Below are positions 9,761 to 17,805 of a DNA stretch of 64,000 bases, piece after piece. The notes beneath the pieces are model-generated. The model saw only the letters and a list, made by a program, of their open reading frames with translations. It did no database searches and had not been told where the DNA came from. The position numbers were made by a program, and so were the translations under genes. The number at the start of each line of letters is the position of its first letter. Position 1 is the first letter of the stretch. The stretch is taken from the NCBI GenBank assembly GCA_001769215.1, contig MEOL01000050.1, positions 124,001 to 188,000 of the forward strand. Reading direction: 5' to 3'. Origin of the DNA: Bacteroidetes bacterium GWF2_41_31 (GTDB lineage Bacteria; Bacteroidota; Bacteroidia; Bacteroidales; F082).

Positions 9761-11661
9761 GATGCAGGATAAATATTGTTCTTTTCAAGATATTGAAAAA
9801 CAGTTTCTGCCTGGTGCGATTTTTCCAGGGCATTTAGTGTTAGTTGTGTATTTTGTGGAATATCGTATTGCATATCAATGCCCGGGATATGCTGAATTTC
9901 ACCACGATCAGCTTTTTCGTAAATTTCATATTGATCATTCGATTTACAAAAATTAATTGTTGCTTCCAGGTAGATCAGGTGGAATTTATCCGGTCCGATA
10001 ATTTGAGCAATTTGTTCCCGGACTGCATTATCGGGCGATACAAACGAGCAGATCACCAACATTCCCTGATCGTTGAGCAAACGGCACATATGGGCCACAC
10101 GGCGCAAGTGTTCCGCTCGGTCAGAAGGGGAGTAGTCCAACTCGCGTGAAAGACCTGCCCTGACTGATTTTCCATCCAGTAGAATGGGTGTAGCTCCCTG
10201 TTGGAATAACTCCCTGTATAAAGTATAGGCCAGCTCATTTTTCCCTGATCCGTGCAGGCCTGTTATCCACAAGGTGTGCGCTTTTTGGTTAAACCGTTTT
10301 TCCTTTTGAGCAGGATGGATCAGCAATTCACCCTGAGCCACTTTTTGTAGTTCAACTTCCGTTATTCTGTGTGTTTGACGGGCACTGATTTTGTCTATAA
10401 TCATACCTACAGCCACAGTGTGGTGTGTCCGGGGATCGATGAGGATGAAAGCACCGGTTTGCCGGTTTTTTTTGTATGCATCAAAAAACAGGGGCTTGGC
10501 TGTGGTAAGGGTTACGTTACCGATTTCATTTAATTGAAAGGTTCTTGCGTCAAAATTTTCCAATGTATTGATATTCACCATGTGGTTGATCGAATCAATG
10601 CGGGCTTTGGTGTTATTTGTAGTATGTTTGATGAGAAATTGAGTGTTCAGATCCATTGGTTTTTCATCCATCCAAACCAGCATGGCTTCAAAATGTCTGG
10701 AGATGCTGGGCAGGTTTTTCGGGTGAACCAGCATGTCGCCGCGTGAAACATCAATTTCATTTTCCAAAGTAAGTGATACCGATTGAGGTGGAAAAGCCTG
10801 TGAAGGAGAGCCGTCGTATGTAACTATTTCTTTTATCCTGGAAGTTAATCCAGAAGGCAACACCATCATTTCCTGGCCTTGTTTTACTATGCCGGAAGAA
10901 ATTTTGCCGGCGAAAGCGCGATAATCATTGCCGGGGCGCACAACATATTGCACCGGAAAGCGGAAATCTTCAAAGTTACGGTCGCTGGTAATGTGAATGG
11001 TTTCAAGGTACTCGAGTATACTCTTACCATGATACCAGGGCATTTTATCGGAGAGGTCTACCACGTTTTCACCCTTCAATGCCGACATCGGGAAAAATCG
11101 CACGTCCGGGATTCCCAGCGGAGTGATAAATTCTTTGTAATCATCACATATTTTGTTGTACACTTCTTCGCTGTATTCCATTAAATCCATTTTGTTAACA
11201 GCCAACGCCACATGCTTTATACCCAGCAACGAAACCAAAAAAGTATGCCGTTTGGTTTGGGTAATGACTCCTTTTCGGGCATCGATCAGGATGATGGCCA
11301 GGTTTGCCGTGGAGGCGCCTGTTACCATGTTTCGGGTGTACTGTTCATGCCCGGGCGTATCGGCTATGATAAACTTACGTTTGGCTGTGGAAAAATACCT
11401 GTACGCCACATCGATGGTAATGCCCTGCTCACGTTCGGCTTTCAATCCATCAAGTAACAAGGCGTAGTCAATTTCTTCGCCGGCGTGCCCCTCACGTATG
11501 CTGTCGCGCTCCAACGCAGAAAGCTGGTCTTCGTAAAGTTTTTTGCTATCGAAAAGCAATCGTCCAATCAGCGTTGACTTTCCATCGTCCACACTACCGG
11601 CTGTAAGCAACCGGAGGAGGTCTTTTTTTTGATCCTGGTCGAGAAATTCTTTTATTTCCAT
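9757..11661 (-). CDS. cysNC: bifunctional sulfate adenylyltransferase subunit 1 / adenylylsulfate kinase
   Basis: The N-terminal GTPase part drives formation of adenylylsulfate with CysD, and the C-terminal kinase phosphorylates it to PAPS. Residues about 15-440 show the translation-factor GTPase motifs [26 protein letters not shown] and NKMD, plus beta-barrel domains. The APS-kinase domain (about 465-634) has [33 protein letters not shown] and [14 protein letters not shown]. Its P-loop has Asn where Ser or Thr normally follows the Lys, which could weaken Mg-ATP binding. It sits 26 bp after cysD. No PAPS reductase or sulfotransferase is visible in the window. Location after a polysaccharide operon suggests sulfation of a surface glycan, but sulfate assimilation is equally possible. 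Confidence 0.92.
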   Translation of the reverse strand: MEIKEFLDQDQKKDLLRLLTAGSVDDGKSTLIGRLLFDSKKLYEDQLSALERDSIREGHAGEEIDYALLLDGLKAEREQGITIDVAYRYFSTAKRKFIIADTPGHEQYTRNMVTGASTANLAIILIDARKGVITQTKRHTFLVSLLGIKHVALAVNKMDLMEYSEEVYNKICDDYKEFITPLGIPDVRFFPMSALKGENVVDLSDKMPWYHGKSILEYLETIHITSDRNFEDFRFPVQYVVRPGNDYRAFAGKISSGIVKQGQEMMVLPSGLTSRIKEIVTYDGSPSQAFPPQSVSLTLENEIDVSRGDMLVHPKNLPSISRHFEAMLVWMDEKPMDLNTQFLIKHTTNNTKARIDSINHMVNINTLENFDARTFQLNEIGNVTLTTAKPLFFDAYKKNRQTGAFILIDPRTHHTVAVGMIIDKISARQTHRITEVELQKVAQGELLIHPAQKEKRFNQKAHTLWITGLHGSGKNELAYTLYRELFQQGATPILLDGKSVRAGLSRELDYSPSDRAEHLRRVAHMCRLLNDQGMLVICSFVSPDNAVREQIAQIIGPDKFHLIYLEATINFCKSNDQYEIYEKADRGEIQHIPGIDMQYDIPQNTQLTLNALEKSHQAETVFQYLEKNNIYPAS

Positions 11662-11687
11662 GTTGGGTTAATATTTCCTGTTTTATC

Positions 11688-12602
11688 TTAAAAATACCCT
11701 TCTCTCTTCTTCTGTTCCATTGAGGCTTCCTGGTCGAAGTCGATGACGCGGGTGGTGCGTTCGCTTTTGGTCACGGTCATCATTTCTTCCACAATTTTTT
11801 CGATGGTATCTGCTTCCGATTCTATCGCTCCTGTGAGGGGATAGCAACCCAACGTCCGGAATCGTATCATGCGCATTTCTGCTTTAGCTGCCATTTCTTT
11901 TGGCATCCGGTCATCATCCACCAAAATAAAATTTCCATCAACGTTTACCACAGGTCGCATTTTAGCGTAATACAAAGGCACTATCGGAATGTTTTCGAGC
12001 CGGATGTATTGCCAAATATCCAGTTCTGTCCAGTTGCTGATAGGAAATACCCTTATACTTTCGCCTTTCTGCACTTTTGCATTATAAATATCCCACAATT
12101 CGGGGCGCTGGTTTTTGGGGTCCCATTGGTGAAATTTATCTCTAAACGAGTAAATGCGCTCCTTGGCACGTGATTTTTCTTCGTCTCGACGTGCTCCGCC
12201 AAAAGCGGCATCGAATTTATATTTATTCAGTCCCTCGAGCAAGGCCTGGGTTTTCATCACATCCGTGTGTACTTTACTACCGTGGGTATATGGTCCAACC
12301 CCTTCTTCAAAAGCTTTTTTGTTATAATGCACAATCAAGTTCCATCCCATCTCTTTGGCATATTTATCGCGAAAAGCAGTCATTTCCCTGAATTTCCATT
12401 TGCTGTCGATGTGCATGAGCGGAAATGGCACTTTACCTGGAAAAAAGGCTTTTTCGGCCAACCTCACCATTACTGAACTGTCTTTTCCAATGGAATAAAG
12501 CATCACCGGGTTTTCAAATTCCGCGGCCACTTCACGGATAATGTGAATGCTTTCAGCCTCCAGTTCTCTAAGGTTGTTAATATGATAAGAAGGTATGTTC
12601 AT
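11688..12602 (-). CDS. cysD: sulfate adenylyltransferase subunit 2
   Basis: CysD is the PP-loop ATP pyrophosphatase subunit that adenylates sulfate together with CysN. The 304-residue protein has the PP-loop [18 protein letters not shown], the [11 protein letters not shown] segment and [20 protein letters not shown], all diagnostic of CysD. The ATG at 12602 ([14 protein letters not shown]) is chosen over an upstream alternative at 12632, because that ten-residue extension ([10 protein letters not shown]) is encoded by an inverted repeat and promoter sequence. cysD and cysNC form one minus-strand unit. Confidence 0.94.
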   Translation of the reverse strand: MNIPSYHINNLRELEAESIHIIREVAAEFENPVMLYSIGKDSSVMVRLAEKAFFPGKVPFPLMHIDSKWKFREMTAFRDKYAKEMGWNLIVHYNKKAFEEGVGPYTHGSKVHTDVMKTQALLEGLNKYKFDAAFGGARRDEEKSRAKERIYSFRDKFHQWDPKNQRPELWDIYNAKVQKGESIRVFPISNWTELDIWQYIRLENIPIVPLYYAKMRPVVNVDGNFILVDDDRMPKEMAAKAEMRMIRFRTLGCYPLTGAIESEADTIEKIVEEMMTVTKSERTTRVIDFDQEASMEQKKREGYF

Positions 12603-12603
12603 G

Positions 12604-12629
12604 TGCAGACGTTTAGGTCTGCAAAAATA
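12604..12629 (-). promoter_or_regulatory. cysD promoter -7 element with perfect inverted repeat
   Basis: On the minus strand TATTTTTG (12622-12629) matches TAnnTTTG. It overlaps a perfect 7-bp inverted repeat, TGCAGAC at 12604-12610 and GTCTGCA at 12617-12623, with a 6-bp centre, which ends one base before the cysD ATG. No clear -33 TTTG was found. The repeat lies at the expected transcription start and could be an operator or an RNA hairpin masking the start codon. Confidence 0.5.
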
Positions 12630-12667
12630 CAATTCTTTCTTGTTTTTGTTGGATGATATTGGTTAAG

Positions 12668-13174
12668 CTACTTGATTACCTTTAACTTGTTTTTAGGAAT
12701 CTGGAGCGTAATGGATTTATTCACCACATCGATGCGGATTTTTACTCGTTCTTTTCCGTTCAGCTCAATGAGTTCGCCTTTTAAACCTGTCAGATTGCCC
12801 AGAATGATTTCTACTTTCATTCCTTTTTTCATTTCCATCTCATCTACTTGTGGAGGGTTTATTTCTTCCAGAAAGTATTTAATGGCTTCAATTTGTTGGG
12901 GCGGAATGACTACTGCTTTACCTTCAAATGAAATATACCGAACTGAATTTGGGATGTTTATTGCCTTGTAAAATTCAGATTGGTCGATGTTTACGAAAAT
13001 ATAAGATTTGAAAAGAGGTTCTTCGATCCATTTTTTTCTGTCCGACCATGTTTTCAACACCCTGATAATTGGAAGATAATAATCGATACCGGTAGCATCG
13101 AGCTCAATCGCAACCTTTTTTTCGGATCGGGACCTCACATAAATGGCATACCAGTTTTTATTGCTTTCGATCAT
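12668..13174 (-). CDS. NusG-like (UpxY-type) transcription antiterminator
   Basis: A 168-residue specialised NusG paralogue. The NGN domain spans about residues 6-110 (NWYAIYVRSRSEKKVA, PLFKSYIFVNI) and the C-terminal KOW domain about 120-168 (MKKGMKVEIILGNLTGLKGELIEL). In Bacteroides, UpxY proteins load onto the polymerase in the leader of a capsule operon and prevent early termination. Here the gene lies inside the polysaccharide block, directly after the sugar dehydrogenase gene (5-bp gap) rather than at its start. It is distinct from housekeeping NusG, which is normally next to ribosomal protein genes. Confidence 0.85.
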   Translation of the reverse strand: MIESNKNWYAIYVRSRSEKKVAIELDATGIDYYLPIIRVLKTWSDRKKWIEEPLFKSYIFVNIDQSEFYKAINIPNSVRYISFEGKAVVIPPQQIEAIKYFLEEINPPQVDEMEMKKGMKVEIILGNLTGLKGELIELNGKERVKIRIDVVNKSITLQIPKNKLKVIK

Positions 13175-13179
13175 GGAGG

Positions 13180-14142
13180 TTAAAGCAAGCTTTTTAGTAA
13201 GGGGTGATAATCTGATGTTTTCCCGGAGATTTGCGCATTTCGGATGTCGTGTGCAATGTTGATGCTATTGCGGGCATGTGCAATTCCAAATCCTTTGCCA
13301 GCCAGAATTTCCTGGTAGCTTAATGTATGGAGGTCGGTAAAACCTCCGCTAAACTCAATTTCTTTCCCATCTACCATGATCGTTCGATAGGTAGACAGTT
13401 GTTTTTCTTTTGCCGGAACCGGAAGATCGTTTGCATCGATGCTTAAAAACCATCGAACATTGGCATTTTTTAACTGCAGTAACCCGGACGCTTTGTTGTC
13501 TTCCATCAAATGTACCGTGTTGGTAACCGGCTCTCCAAAAATCCAACTTAACATATCAAAAAAATGAATTCCAATATTGGTCACCACACCTCCGGATTTT
13601 GATTTATTGCCTTTCCAGGAATAATGATACCATTTTCCGCGCGAGGTAATGTAGGTTAAATCAACATCATGAACACGGGATTTTTTTTGATCGAAATCGT
13701 TTTTAAGTTGAAGTATGGAAGGATGGTGCCTGAGCTGAAGAATGTTAAAGATTTGTTTTCCGGTCTCGTGTTCTATTTCCTCCAGGTTATCAAGGTTCCA
13801 GGGATTTAATACCAGGGGCTTTTCGCAAATAGCGTGTGCATCGTTGCGTAGAGCCATGCGGATATGTGCATCATGCAAAAAATTGGGGGAACAAATACTC
13901 ACGTAGTCGACTTTACTGATTACAGATCTGCGTAGCTTATCCAGGTGCCGGTCCATCCGTTCCGGTTCGATAAAAAAATCGGCATCCGGAAAAAAACTGT
14001 CGATAATTCCTACGCTATCTTTGGGATCAAGTGCCACCACCAGCTTGTTCCCGGTTTCTTTAATCGCTTTCATGTGCCTCGGGGCAATGTAGCCGGCGGC
14101 TCCAATCAACGCAAAATTCTTTTGAAGTTGTTCCATGCTCAT
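13180..14142 (-). CDS. Gfo/Idh/MocA oxidoreductase, WlbA/WbpB-like UDP-sugar dehydrogenase
   Basis: A 320-residue NAD-dependent sugar dehydrogenase. The N-terminal Rossmann motif is written FALIGAAGYIAPRHMKAIKE, followed by VALDPKDSVGIIDSFFP and ERMDRHLDKLRR. These are characteristic of WlbA/WbpB, which oxidise C3 of UDP-N-acetylglucosaminuronic acid on the way to 2,3-diacetamido sugars. The EKP motif (CEKPLVLNP) and a GVVTNIGIHFFDMLSWIFG helix with the catalytic-region His follow. Context between a Wzc-like protein and an antiterminator supports a role in making a sugar for an exported polysaccharide. The partner aminotransferase and acetyltransferase are not in the window. Confidence 0.85.
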   Translation of the reverse strand: MSMEQLQKNFALIGAAGYIAPRHMKAIKETGNKLVVALDPKDSVGIIDSFFPDADFFIEPERMDRHLDKLRRSVISKVDYVSICSPNFLHDAHIRMALRNDAHAICEKPLVLNPWNLDNLEEIEHETGKQIFNILQLRHHPSILQLKNDFDQKKSRVHDVDLTYITSRGKWYHYSWKGNKSKSGGVVTNIGIHFFDMLSWIFGEPVTNTVHLMEDNKASGLLQLKNANVRWFLSIDANDLPVPAKEKQLSTYRTIMVDGKEIEFSGGFTDLHTLSYQEILAGKGFGIAHARNSINIAHDIRNAQISGKTSDYHPLLKSLL

Positions 14143-14220
14143 AGCAGATAAAGATGAACGTGCACCCGAAGATAAACTGTTGAGTTTTATGGTATTAAAC
14201 CAAACTCAAACCGATTCCTT

Positions 14221-16698
14221 CTAAAGCTTATTAAATAATCGTTTGGCAAACGACTTCTTTTTATCCGGTTTATCATCGGTATAGTATCCGTATCCATAGC
14301 CGTACCCATATCCATATCCGTACCCGTAACCATAGCCGTATCCATAGCCGTAACCATAGCCATAGCCATAACCGCCCCCGGAGAGTTTTATATCGTTGAT
14401 TACGATACTCATTTTCATGCCACGGGCCTCTATGTCACCAATGATGGAGGAAAACACTTTTTTATGAGTAACTCCCTGACGTACAAGGAAAATATTTACA
14501 TCGGTATGTTCCATCAAAAGGAAAGCATCTGTCACCAGACCAACAGGAGGGGTGTCGATAATGATGTAGTCGTAGCGTTCTCTCAGTTCTTTAAACAGTT
14601 GGGTACATCTTTCTCCAGCAATCAACTCCGCAGGGTTAGGGGGCACGGGCCCGGCCATAATCATGTCCAGGTAATCGTTAACCCCGGAAGGCTGGATGAT
14701 ATCATCGATGGTGGCTTTGTTAATCAGGTAAGTGGTTAAACCTTTGCTGTTCGACAAACCAAAATCCTGATAGATTTTTGGTTTACGCAGGTCGAAACCA
14801 AGTAATACTGTTTTTTTACCATATTGGGCGTAAATACTGGCCGTATTGATAGATACAAAGGTTTTTCCGGCACTTACCATATCAGCGGTAACCATGATAC
14901 AAAGCTGATCTTTTCCTTTGGCTACATATTGAATGTTGGTTCTCATGCTTCGGAACGCCTCGCTCACACTCGATTTAGGTGATTCCAATACCACGAGTTG
15001 AGTTTCTTTGCTGGAGTGGAGAAGTTGCCCGATAATGGGAAATTTGGTTGCGTTTTCGACATCTTTTTTCTCGATAATGGCATCGTTAAAATAGTCTTTT
15101 CCAAGCACATATACTACAGGAAACACCAGACCCAAAATGAGGGCGATCATGTAATTGAGTGATTTTTTAGGAAATACCTGTTCTCCAAGTTCTTCTCTTG
15201 CCACGTCGATCACTTCATTATCAGGCAGGTTGGACGCTTTCGTGATTTGTGCTTCAGAACGCTTTTCTAACAGATAAGTATAAATATTGTCGGCCAGTTG
15301 AAACTCGCGCTGAAAGCCAATCAACTTACGTTGGGTAACAGGTAAATAGCTTGCCCGGTTGGTGACCTCAGTGATTCGCTTATCAATTTCCGCCAGTGCC
15401 TGATTTGAATTTTGGATGATGTTGTTGATGTTTCCCAGAATGGCATTTTGCGTACTTCTGATCTGGGTGTTCATACTTAAAATGGTTGAACTTTTCTCGG
15501 TTAAATAGAGTAAGTTCTCGGTTTTTTTATTGTACAAGGCAATCAATTCCCCAACAAGGGTATTCAAAACAGGATCTTCTATTCCCATGGCAGAGGGGGC
15601 CACCAACTCATCTATATTTTCCGAATTTTTAACAATGTAGTTCTTGAGGTTATTGTAATATCTTGATTTTACTTCTAGCTCGGCTTGTTGTTTTTGCAGG
15701 TCTTCGATGTACTGAAAAACCTGTTGGGCCTGAAAGCTCATGTCCATCACCTCGTTTTTAGACTGAAATTCCTGAAGATTAATCTCGGCGCTACTTAACG
15801 AATCGGAAATAATGTTGAGTTGATTATCAATAAAACGGATGGTATTGTCAGCAATTTGATTTTTTTGCTCCAGGCTTCTGGTAAGATAAATATAGGTGAG
15901 CATATTTAGAAAGTCCACCGCCTTATGAATATTGTCTTTTTTCATTTTAATATTTAGGATAGAGGCTTCCCTGTTGATGGGTTCAATATCAAATCCCCTG
16001 AATTGCTCCGTCAAACTGTAATAATCACTGAAAATGAAGTTATAGTTTTCTTTCAGGTTTAATTCTGGATCAAACGAATTGGTTAGAATCACGGTGAATT
16101 TCGCGAATGGAGTTTCAATGAGCTCCCCAAAAGCATATTCTCCCGACCAGTTGATCCGTTCGATCACCCCATCATCATATTTATTGGTACCAAACACGTA
16201 TTTTTTAATCAGCTCGGCCTCGGCATCAATCTTGAAAGTATTTTTGTTGATAAATTTCAGGTCATATTTCAATCCAACGGCCTGGGCTACAGAAGTATCG
16301 AACACCACCTCAAAAGGAGAATTTTTATATAGTTCCTTGCTCACCAGCCCTTCATCAATAAAATACGAGACTTCAAAACCGAGATTTTGAATCGATCTGT
16401 ATGTAAGTGAGAACGAGGAGAGAATCCCGATTTCGTTTTCAACGTTTTGTTGGGTATTGCTTAATCCAATTCCAAGCATTGCTGAAGGGTCGAGTTTAGA
16501 TTTATCATCTTTAACCAGGACGGAGGTGCTGACTTCAAACACGGGATTCGTGTATTTATTGAACAAGAAAGCCACCACGAAGGCCACAAAAACGGTGAGG
16601 GCAAACAGGTACCAATACCTGACGAACTTATAAAACAGAGCCCTTAAATCAATGGTTTCTTCTTGTGGCTGAATACCGTCAAAATTTTCTACTGCCAT
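14221..16698 (-). CDS. polysaccharide co-polymerase with C-terminal tyrosine autokinase (Wzc-like)
   Basis: An 825-residue inner-membrane protein controlling polymerisation and export of a polysaccharide. It has a cytoplasmic N-terminus, a membrane segment at about residues 30-50 (WYLFALTVFVAFVVAFLF), a Wzz domain and long periplasmic coiled coils (about 60-500), and a second membrane segment at about 515-535. The BY-kinase domain has the Walker A-like VTADMVSAGKTFVSINTA, Walker A' VLLGFDLRKP and Walker B DYIIIDTPP. The Walker A departs from the canonical GxxGxGKT. The C-terminus is a run of 15 Gly-Tyr alternations plus one more Tyr (16 Tyr), before a basic tail. The gene follows the Wza-like gene by 17 bp. 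Confidence 0.92.
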   Translation of the reverse strand: MAVENFDGIQPQEETIDLRALFYKFVRYWYLFALTVFVAFVVAFLFNKYTNPVFEVSTSVLVKDDKSKLDPSAMLGIGLSNTQQNVENEIGILSSFSLTYRSIQNLGFEVSYFIDEGLVSKELYKNSPFEVVFDTSVAQAVGLKYDLKFINKNTFKIDAEAELIKKYVFGTNKYDDGVIERINWSGEYAFGELIETPFAKFTVILTNSFDPELNLKENYNFIFSDYYSLTEQFRGFDIEPINREASILNIKMKKDNIHKAVDFLNMLTYIYLTRSLEQKNQIADNTIRFIDNQLNIISDSLSSAEINLQEFQSKNEVMDMSFQAQQVFQYIEDLQKQQAELEVKSRYYNNLKNYIVKNSENIDELVAPSAMGIEDPVLNTLVGELIALYNKKTENLLYLTEKSSTILSMNTQIRSTQNAILGNINNIIQNSNQALAEIDKRITEVTNRASYLPVTQRKLIGFQREFQLADNIYTYLLEKRSEAQITKASNLPDNEVIDVAREELGEQVFPKKSLNYMIALILGLVFPVVYVLGKDYFNDAIIEKKDVENATKFPIIGQLLHSSKETQLVVLESPKSSVSEAFRSMRTNIQYVAKGKDQLCIMVTADMVSAGKTFVSINTASIYAQYGKKTVLLGFDLRKPKIYQDFGLSNSKGLTTYLINKATIDDIIQPSGVNDYLDMIMAGPVPPNPAELIAGERCTQLFKELRERYDYIIIDTPPVGLVTDAFLLMEHTDVNIFLVRQGVTHKKVFSSIIGDIEARGMKMSIVINDIKLSGGGYGYGYGYGYGYGYGYGYGYGYGYGYGYGYYTDDKPDKKKSFAKRLFNKL
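14281..14379 (-). repeat. Gly-Tyr codon repeat encoding the Wzc tail
   Basis: Thirty-three consecutive codons encode three Gly, then alternating Tyr and Gly, ending Tyr-Tyr. The 16 Tyr codons use both TAT and TAC, and Gly uses all four codons, so the array is not a perfect DNA repeat. Protein-level selection has kept the Tyr-Gly pattern while synonymous sites drift. Confidence 0.9.
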
Positions 16699-16715
16699 TT
16701 TTTTTTAATTGATGG

Positions 16716-17507
16716 TTACTTAACAAAATTAATGATCAGGATGGTTGATGAAATAAACCCGAATAGAATTGCATAGGGGAATTCGGCAAAAGTAAACTGT
16801 TTGCCTTTAACAGGCTGAACATAAACGATGTCGTTGGGTTTTAGGTAATAATAGTCTGAAAGCAAGATGTCGCGTTTGGTCAAATCCACATACACTACTT
16901 CTGATCCGGTTTTGTTTTGTCGGATAATAGCTATTTTATTGCGGTTGGCATAATCGGTCAGGTCACCCGACATCGAGACGGCTTCAAACAAGTTGATATT
17001 ATCCTGATATACTTTATACTGCCCGGGCCTGCTCACCTCGCCAAGCAAGGTAATATTGTAATTCACTAGTTTTACAATCACAACAAATTCCTTCAGGTAA
17101 ACCCTAAGTTTTTCCTGAATGGTGGTTTTTACTTCATCAATGCTCATGTTTTTCACAAAAACCTCCCCGGTCATTGGAAAATCCAGATTGCCATCCTCGC
17201 TTACGGTATAACTAGTGAGATAAATAGAAGCGTCTGATTGACCAATATAATTGGAACTACCTCCTGATAAAGGGTTTAGCAACAGAGTTGTCTGTTCATC
17301 CAATGTCACCACCCTGATATATAAGTTGTCACCCGGTTGTACGCGGTAATCAATTTTACGTTCGTTGTTAAATGAGGATAGGGTATCCGCTTCATCGTGG
17401 ATTTGCAGGTAAAGCATCTTCTTTTGCGGAATGCAAGATGCAAACATGAAAGCCAATATCGTTATCCAGATGAGCGATCTGAACGTGATTAAAAAAGAAT
17501 TCTTCAT
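16716..17507 (-). CDS. polysaccharide export outer-membrane lipoprotein (Wza-like)
   Basis: A 263-residue lipoprotein with lipobox FMFASCIPQKK (Cys at about residue 25). The Poly_export domain is at about 50-145 (YRVQPGDNLYIRVVTLDEQ, then YTVSEDGNLDFPMTGEVFVKNMSIDEV). An SLBB-type domain follows (VVIVKLVNYNITLLGEVSRPGQYKVYQDNINLFEAV). A C-terminal hydrophobic segment (about 243-260) could be the transmembrane helix that forms the export pore in Wza proteins. It is the first gene of the wza-wzc-wlbA-nusG run and has a candidate promoter about 50-75 bp upstream. Confidence 0.9.
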   Translation of the reverse strand: MKNSFLITFRSLIWITILAFMFASCIPQKKMLYLQIHDEADTLSSFNNERKIDYRVQPGDNLYIRVVTLDEQTTLLLNPLSGGSSNYIGQSDASIYLTSYTVSEDGNLDFPMTGEVFVKNMSIDEVKTTIQEKLRVYLKEFVVIVKLVNYNITLLGEVSRPGQYKVYQDNINLFEAVSMSGDLTDYANRNKIAIIRQNKTGSEVVYVDLTKRDILLSDYYYLKPNDIVYVQPVKGKQFTFAEFPYAILFGFISSTILIINFVK

Positions 17508-17553
17508 GAATGATTAGTTTCTAGGGTTATAGATAACATTTGGAAAATTTTGG

Positions 17554-17583
17554 CAAATGTACCGTTTTTTTTAAACAGGCAAA
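17554..17583 (-). promoter_or_regulatory. promoter for the polysaccharide operon
   Basis: On the minus strand TTTG (17580-17583), an 18-bp spacer and TACATTTG (17554-17561) fit the Bacteroidota promoter with a spacer one base short. It lies 47 bp upstream of the Wza-like ATG. The remaining gap (17584-17774) shows no other gene. Confidence 0.55.
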
Positions 17584-17774
17584 TACATTAATAGACGTGA
17601 CGTCCTTTTTCATCAGATTTTGCATGTTTATCATATCAATATGGTGATCATTCCTTTAAAATAGTCGATTTTTAAAGAGATGTATTGCGGGTGCAAACAT
17701 AATACAATCGAACCACATTTCCTGAAACAAACAAAAAGGTTGTTATTGATCGCGTACAAGGGTTAGTATTTAAG

Positions 17775-17782
17775 TATATTTG
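17775..17782 (+). promoter_or_regulatory. -7 element before the phosphatase-like gene
   Basis: TATATTTG matches TAnnTTTG and lies 23 bp before the ATG at 17806. No -33 TTTG sits at the right distance. Confidence 0.45.
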
Positions 17783-17805
17783 ATTGTCGTTAAACCCTGA
17801 TACCC

